A DNA stretch of 26,173 bases. Origin: an uncultured Bacteroidales bacterium. Its GTDB lineage: Bacteria; Bacteroidota; Bacteroidia; Bacteroidales; Muribaculaceae. The notes beneath the pieces are model-generated. The model did no database searches and was not told the DNA's origin. It worked only from the letters and a program-made list of their open reading frames with translations. The stretch spans positions 1 to 26,173 of the forward strand of contig URNY01000016.1 of assembly GCA_900549375.1 (NCBI GenBank). Direction: 5' to 3'. Positions 23,100-26,173 of this stretch are shown here, piece after piece. The number at the start of each line of letters is the position of its first letter. Within the stretch, counting starts at the first letter, position 1. The position numbers were made by a program, and so were the translations under genes.

Positions 23100-25037
23100 A
23101 TGATTAACATAACTTTCCCCGACGGCAGTGTTAAGCAGTTTGAAAAGGGCGTTACTCCTTTTCAGGTTGCCGAGGGCATCAGCCCCCGTTTTGCCGCCGA
23201 TGTTCTCGCCGCCAAAGTGAACGGCGAGGAATGGGACATCTCGCGGCCGATCGAATCGGATGCCTCCATCGAGCTCTTCAAATGGGACTCCGACGAAGGC
23301 AAGCATGCGTTCTGGCATTCGTCGGCCCACCTTCTGGCCGAGGCGCTTCAGGAGCTTTATCCCGGCGTGAAGTTCGGTATCGGTCCCGCCATCGAGAGCG
23401 GTTTCTACTACGACATCGATCCGGGAGAACATAAGATCACTTCCGAAGATTTCCCGAAAATCGAGAAGAAGATGATGGAGCTTGCCGCCCGCAAAGAGGA
23501 TATCGTGCGCAAGGACATTTCGAAGGCCGACGCGCTGAAGATGTTCGGCGACCGCGGCGAGAACTATAAATGCGAGCTCATCAGCGAGCTTGAGGACGGA
23601 CATATCACCACCTACACCCAGGGTGCGTTTACCGACCTCTGCCGCGGCCCGCACCTCCCCTCCACGGCTCCTATCAAGGCCGTGAAAATCCTCTCCCTCG
23701 CCGGCGCTTACTGGCGCGGCGACGAGAAGCGCGACCAGCTCGTGCGCGTATATGGCATCACCTTCCCCAAGAAGAAGATGCTCGATGAATATTTAGCTCT
23801 GCTCGAAGAGGCCAAGAAGCGCGACCACCGCAAGCTCGGCAAGGAGATGGAGCTTTTCGCTTTCTCCTCCACAGTCGGTCAGGGGTTGCCCCTCTGGCTC
23901 CCCAAAGGTGCCGCCCTGCGCGACCGCCTCGAGCAGTTCCTGCGCAAGATCCAGAAAGAATACGGTTATCTTCAGGTGATAACCCCTCATATCGGCAACA
24001 AGCAGCTTTACGTAACCTCCGGCCACTGGGCAAAATACGGCAAGGATTCCTTCCAGCCCATCAAAACCCCGCAGGAGGGTGAGGAATATATGCTCAAGCC
24101 GATGAACTGCCCCCACCACTGCGAGATTTACAAGGCATCGCCCCGCTCATATCGCGACCTGCCTCTGCGTCTCGCCGAATTCGGCACCGTCTATCGCTAC
24201 GAGCAGAGCGGCGAGCTCCACGGACTTACCCGCGTGCGCGGATTCACGCAGGACGACGCCCATATCTTCTGCGCTCCCGAGCAGATAAAAGGGGAGTTCC
24301 TGAAGGTTATGGATATCATCCTCTATATCTTCAAAGCGCTCGACTTCGAGAACTTCGAGGCTCAGATCTCACTCCGCGATCCCTCCAACAAGGAGAAATA
24401 TATCGGAAGCGATGAAAACTGGCATCTCGCCGAAAGCGCCATCATCGAGGCCTGCGCCGAGAAAGGTCTCAAAGCCAAACAGGTAGAGGGTGAGGCCGCG
24501 TTCTACGGTCCGAAGCTCGACTTTATGGTGAAAGACGCCATCGGCCGTCGCTGGCAACTCGGCACGATTCAGGTGGACTATAACCTTCCCGAGCGATTCG
24601 CACTCGAATATACGGGCAGCGACAACCAGAAGCATCGTCCGGTGATGATCCACCGCGCCCCCTTCGGCTCGATGGAGCGTTTCGTGGCCGTATTGCTTGA
24701 GCACACCGCCGGCAAGCTTCCTCTCTGGCTCATCCCCGAGCAGTGCGTGGTGCTTCCGATCAGCGAGAAGTTCAACGACTATGCCTACCATGTTGTCAAA
24801 GAGCTCGACAAAGCCGGGGTTCGTGCCGCCGTCGACGACCGCAACGAGAAAATCGGCAAGAAAATCCGCGACAACGAGCTTAAGAAAATACCCTATCTTC
24901 TGATTGTGGGCGAAAAAGAGGCCCAAAATGAGGAAGTTTCTGTAAGAAAACAGGGCGAAGGTGACAAAGGTACGATGAAAATCATTAACTTTGCAGACGA
25001 AATCAACGCGGAGGTGTCCGCGATGACAAATAAATAA
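23100..25037 (+). CDS. thrS: Threonyl-tRNA synthetase
   Basis: This 645-residue cytoplasmic enzyme charges tRNA(Thr) with threonine. Its domains run in the standard order: TGS (1-62), the editing domain with H73-SSA-H77 and C181-RGP-H185 for clearing Ser-tRNA(Thr), the class II catalytic core, and the anticodon-binding domain (about 540-640). The catalytic zinc ligands are present: C337 in MNCPHH, H388 in DDAHIFC and H518 in MIHRAPFGSMERF. The length is usual for bacteria and no key residue is missing. It is the first gene of an operon with infC, rpmI and rplT. It has a consensus promoter and a ~115-nt leader that could carry control by its own product, as known for E. coli thrS, though the structures here do not visibly mimic tRNA(Thr). 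Confidence 0.98.
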   Translation: MINITFPDGSVKQFEKGVTPFQVAEGISPRFAADVLAAKVNGEEWDISRPIESDASIELFKWDSDEGKHAFWHSSAHLLAEALQELYPGVKFGIGPAIESGFYYDIDPGEHKITSEDFPKIEKKMMELAARKEDIVRKDISKADALKMFGDRGENYKCELISELEDGHITTYTQGAFTDLCRGPHLPSTAPIKAVKILSLAGAYWRGDEKRDQLVRVYGITFPKKKMLDEYLALLEEAKKRDHRKLGKEMELFAFSSTVGQGLPLWLPKGAALRDRLEQFLRKIQKEYGYLQVITPHIGNKQLYVTSGHWAKYGKDSFQPIKTPQEGEEYMLKPMNCPHHCEIYKASPRSYRDLPLRLAEFGTVYRYEQSGELHGLTRVRGFTQDDAHIFCAPEQIKGEFLKVMDIILYIFKALDFENFEAQISLRDPSNKEKYIGSDENWHLAESAIIEACAEKGLKAKQVEGEAAFYGPKLDFMVKDAIGRRWQLGTIQVDYNLPERFALEYTGSDNQKHRPVMIHRAPFGSMERFVAVLLEHTAGKLPLWLIPEQCVVLPISEKFNDYAYHVVKELDKAGVRAAVDDRNEKIGKKIRDNELKKIPYLLIVGEKEAQNEEVSVRKQGEGDKGTMKIINFADEINAEVSAMTNK

Positions 25038-25061
25038 AACTGAAAGAGGAAAAAGAACTGA

Positions 25062-25745
25062 ATGAATAACAGACCCCAATTCAGCGGCCCGCGTCGGCCT
25101 GCCGCGCCGGCACCGAAGCCGCGTCCGGGCCAGCGTCCGCGCCGCGGAAACGAGCGTAACAGCCGCGACCCGTATGTGATCAACGAGTATATCCGCGCCC
25201 GCGAAGTGCGTCTTGTCGGCGACAATGTGGAGCAGGGAATCTATCCCATCGACAAAGCCCGCCGCCTCGCAGAGCAGATGGAGCTTGACCTTATAGAGAT
25301 CTCGCCCAACGCCGAGCCGCCGGTATGCCGGATTCTGGATTACCAGAAATTCCTCTATCAGCAGAAAAAACGGCAGAAAGAGCAGAAAGCGAAAGCCGCT
25401 AAGGTAGTGGTGAAAGAGATCCGTTTCGGACCCCAGACCGACGACCATGACTATAACTTCAAGCTCAAGCATGCCATAGGCTTCCTCAAAGAGGGTTCGA
25501 AAGTGAAGGCTTATGTCTTCTTCCGCGGCCGCTCCATCCTCTTCAAAGAGCAGGGCGAGGTGCTTCTCCTCAGATTCGCCAATGATCTGGAGGAATATGG
25601 CAAGGTGGAGATGATGCCCGTGCTCGAAGGAAAACGGATGACCATCATGATCACCCCCTTGAAGACCGCTCCTAAGAAAGAGGCTCCCAAGGATACAGCC
25701 AAGGAGGCTCCCAAAGCGGCGGCAACAGAGCCGGCCGAAGAGTGA
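25062..25745 (+). CDS. infC: Translation initiation factor IF-3
   Basis: A 227-residue factor that binds the 30S subunit, prevents early 50S joining and checks the start codon and initiator tRNA. The core runs from INEYIRAREVRLVGDNVEQG (N-domain) through LIEISPNAEPPVCRILDYQKFLY and the basic linker (KKRQKEQKAK) to the C-domain. The C-domain has VVKEIRFGP, DDHDYNFKLKHAIGFLKEGSKVK and GRSILFKEQG. It is longer than E. coli IF-3 (180) because of a ~35-residue Pro/Arg-rich N-terminal extension and a ~25-residue Lys/Ala/Pro tail with repeated KEAPK-like units. It uses ATG here, not the AUU start that mediates autocontrol in E. coli. It lies 24 bp after thrS. Confidence 0.97.
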   Translation: MNNRPQFSGPRRPAAPAPKPRPGQRPRRGNERNSRDPYVINEYIRAREVRLVGDNVEQGIYPIDKARRLAEQMELDLIEISPNAEPPVCRILDYQKFLYQQKKRQKEQKAKAAKVVVKEIRFGPQTDDHDYNFKLKHAIGFLKEGSKVKAYVFFRGRSILFKEQGEVLLLRFANDLEEYGKVEMMPVLEGKRMTIMITPLKTAPKKEAPKDTAKEAPKAAATEPAEE

Positions 25746-25751
25746 AAGAAA

Positions 25752-25806
25752 CGGGCGGCGACGCCCGAATGAATCAATAGAGACCGTAGGCACCAAGTGC
25801 CGAGGT
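25752..25806 (+). promoter_or_regulatory. Two hairpins between infC and rpmI, candidate ribosomal-protein control site
   Basis: Hairpin 1 pairs 25752-25757 (CGGGCG) with 25762-25767 around a GCGA tetraloop of GNRA type. Hairpin 2 pairs 25789-25793 (GGCAC) with 25797-25801 around CAA and is extended by 25783-25785 with 25804-25806. No T-run follows. L20 controls this operon in E. coli and Bacillus; whether these hairpins do that here is inference. Confidence 0.35.
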
Positions 25807-25837
25807 GAATTTTTAAACAACTAAATTTTTCAAAACA

Positions 25838-26035
25838 ATGCCTAAAGTAAAGACCAATGCCGCGTCAAAGAAGCGTTTCGCGCTCACCGGCACAGGGAAA
25901 ATCAAAAGGAAACACGCTTATCATAGCCACATCCTTACAAAGAAGAGCAAAAAGCGCAAGAGAAACCTCGACCACACAGGTCTGGTTCAGGAAGCCAACC
26001 TCAAGCAGGTGCGCGAGCTGCTTTGCCTCCGTTGA
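25838..26035 (+). CDS. rpmI: 50S ribosomal protein L35
   Basis: A 65-residue basic protein of the large subunit with the usual L35 sequence: MPKVKTNAASKKRFALTGTG, then KIKRKHAYHSHILTKKSKKRKRNL and a C-terminal LKQVRELLCLR. Length and composition are normal for the family. It lies 92 bp after infC, a gap that holds two hairpins, and 114 bp before rplT, in the conserved infC-rpmI-rplT order. Confidence 0.98.
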   Translation: MPKVKTNAASKKRFALTGTGKIKRKHAYHSHILTKKSKKRKRNLDHTGLVQEANLKQVRELLCLR

Positions 26036-26149
26036 TGAGAGCGACAAGCCTTTTGAATTTTACTTTTATCAATTTTTATTAACCGAATGCTCAGCTCCGC
26101 AAGTGCATAATCAGAAAAATTGCCGCTGACATTCAAAAAACGAAAAAAG

Positions 26150-26173
26150 ATGCCAAGATCAGTAAATCATGTG
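26150..26173 (+). CDS. rplT: 50S ribosomal protein L20 (only first 8 codons in window)
   Basis: The window ends inside this gene. The visible codons read MPRSVNHV, the standard L20 N-terminus, and the place after rpmI fits. L20 binds 23S rRNA early in 50S assembly and represses its own operon in other bacteria. The 114-nt gap before it is AT-rich with no clear hairpin. Confidence 0.9.

Noticed and set aside
24369..25820. Minus-strand 483-codon open frame
   Set aside because: It is antisense to thrS and infC, both certain genes, and its translation resembles no family.
1..26173. CRISPR arrays, tRNA or rRNA genes, insertion sequences
   Set aside because: No repeat-spacer pattern, no cloverleaf or rRNA-like segment, and no transposase or terminal repeats were found on reading both strands.

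Overview
The window looks like the chromosome of a gut-type Bacteroidales bacterium, probably Muribaculaceae-like (inference). Support: Bacteroidetes-type promoter boxes (TAnnTTTG, several with an upstream TTTG 19-20 nt away), little use of Shine-Dalgarno sequences, GC-rich coding against AT-rich spacers, and families typical of the phylum (META-domain lipoprotein, AAA-ATPase/PD-(D/E)XK protein, FN3/choice-of-anchor proteins with Por-type C-terminal tails, the thrS-infC-rpmI-rplT order). Most of the window is housekeeping.

Layout. Positions 1-1941 (minus): a partial sugar-nucleotidyltransferase-like gene and the DNA polymerase III delta' subunit gene holB. Positions 2086-5205 (plus): a large AddB-like nuclease with an iron-sulfur cysteine signature, divergent from holB across a short promoter region with a perfect 11-bp inverted repeat. 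Positions 5235-6137: an AT-rich Abi_2-family HEPN gene, followed by what looks like a free-standing ~90-nt RNA gene with its own consensus promoter and terminator. Positions 6413-7804: ribosomal protein L25 and peptidyl-tRNA hydrolase. Positions 7892-9451: an AAA-ATPase/nuclease-like gene. Positions 9503-11581 (minus): an exported TPR protein. Positions 11710-14395 (plus): type II NADH dehydrogenase, a two-META-domain lipoprotein and an S4 RNA-binding protein. Positions 14451-15209 (minus): a YczE/YitT-like membrane protein broken by an in-frame TAG. Positions 15381-22632 (minus): two large secreted proteins, an M6 metalloprotease and an FN3/choice-of-anchor J protein, in one operon. Positions 23100-26173 (plus): thrS-infC-rpmI-rplT, with rplT cut by the window edge.

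The most interesting places are: (i) the HEPN Abi gene with its adjacent compact structured RNA, placed directly behind an AddB-type nuclease gene; (ii) a run of nine C in the 5' region of the M6 protease, where losing one C would join an upstream ATG to a complete signal peptide, so this is either a phase-variable switch or a sequence error; (iii) the amber codon in the YczE-like gene; (iv) possible structured leaders in the thrS-infC-rpmI-rplT operon. All domain and family calls were made by reading the sequence; no database search was run.
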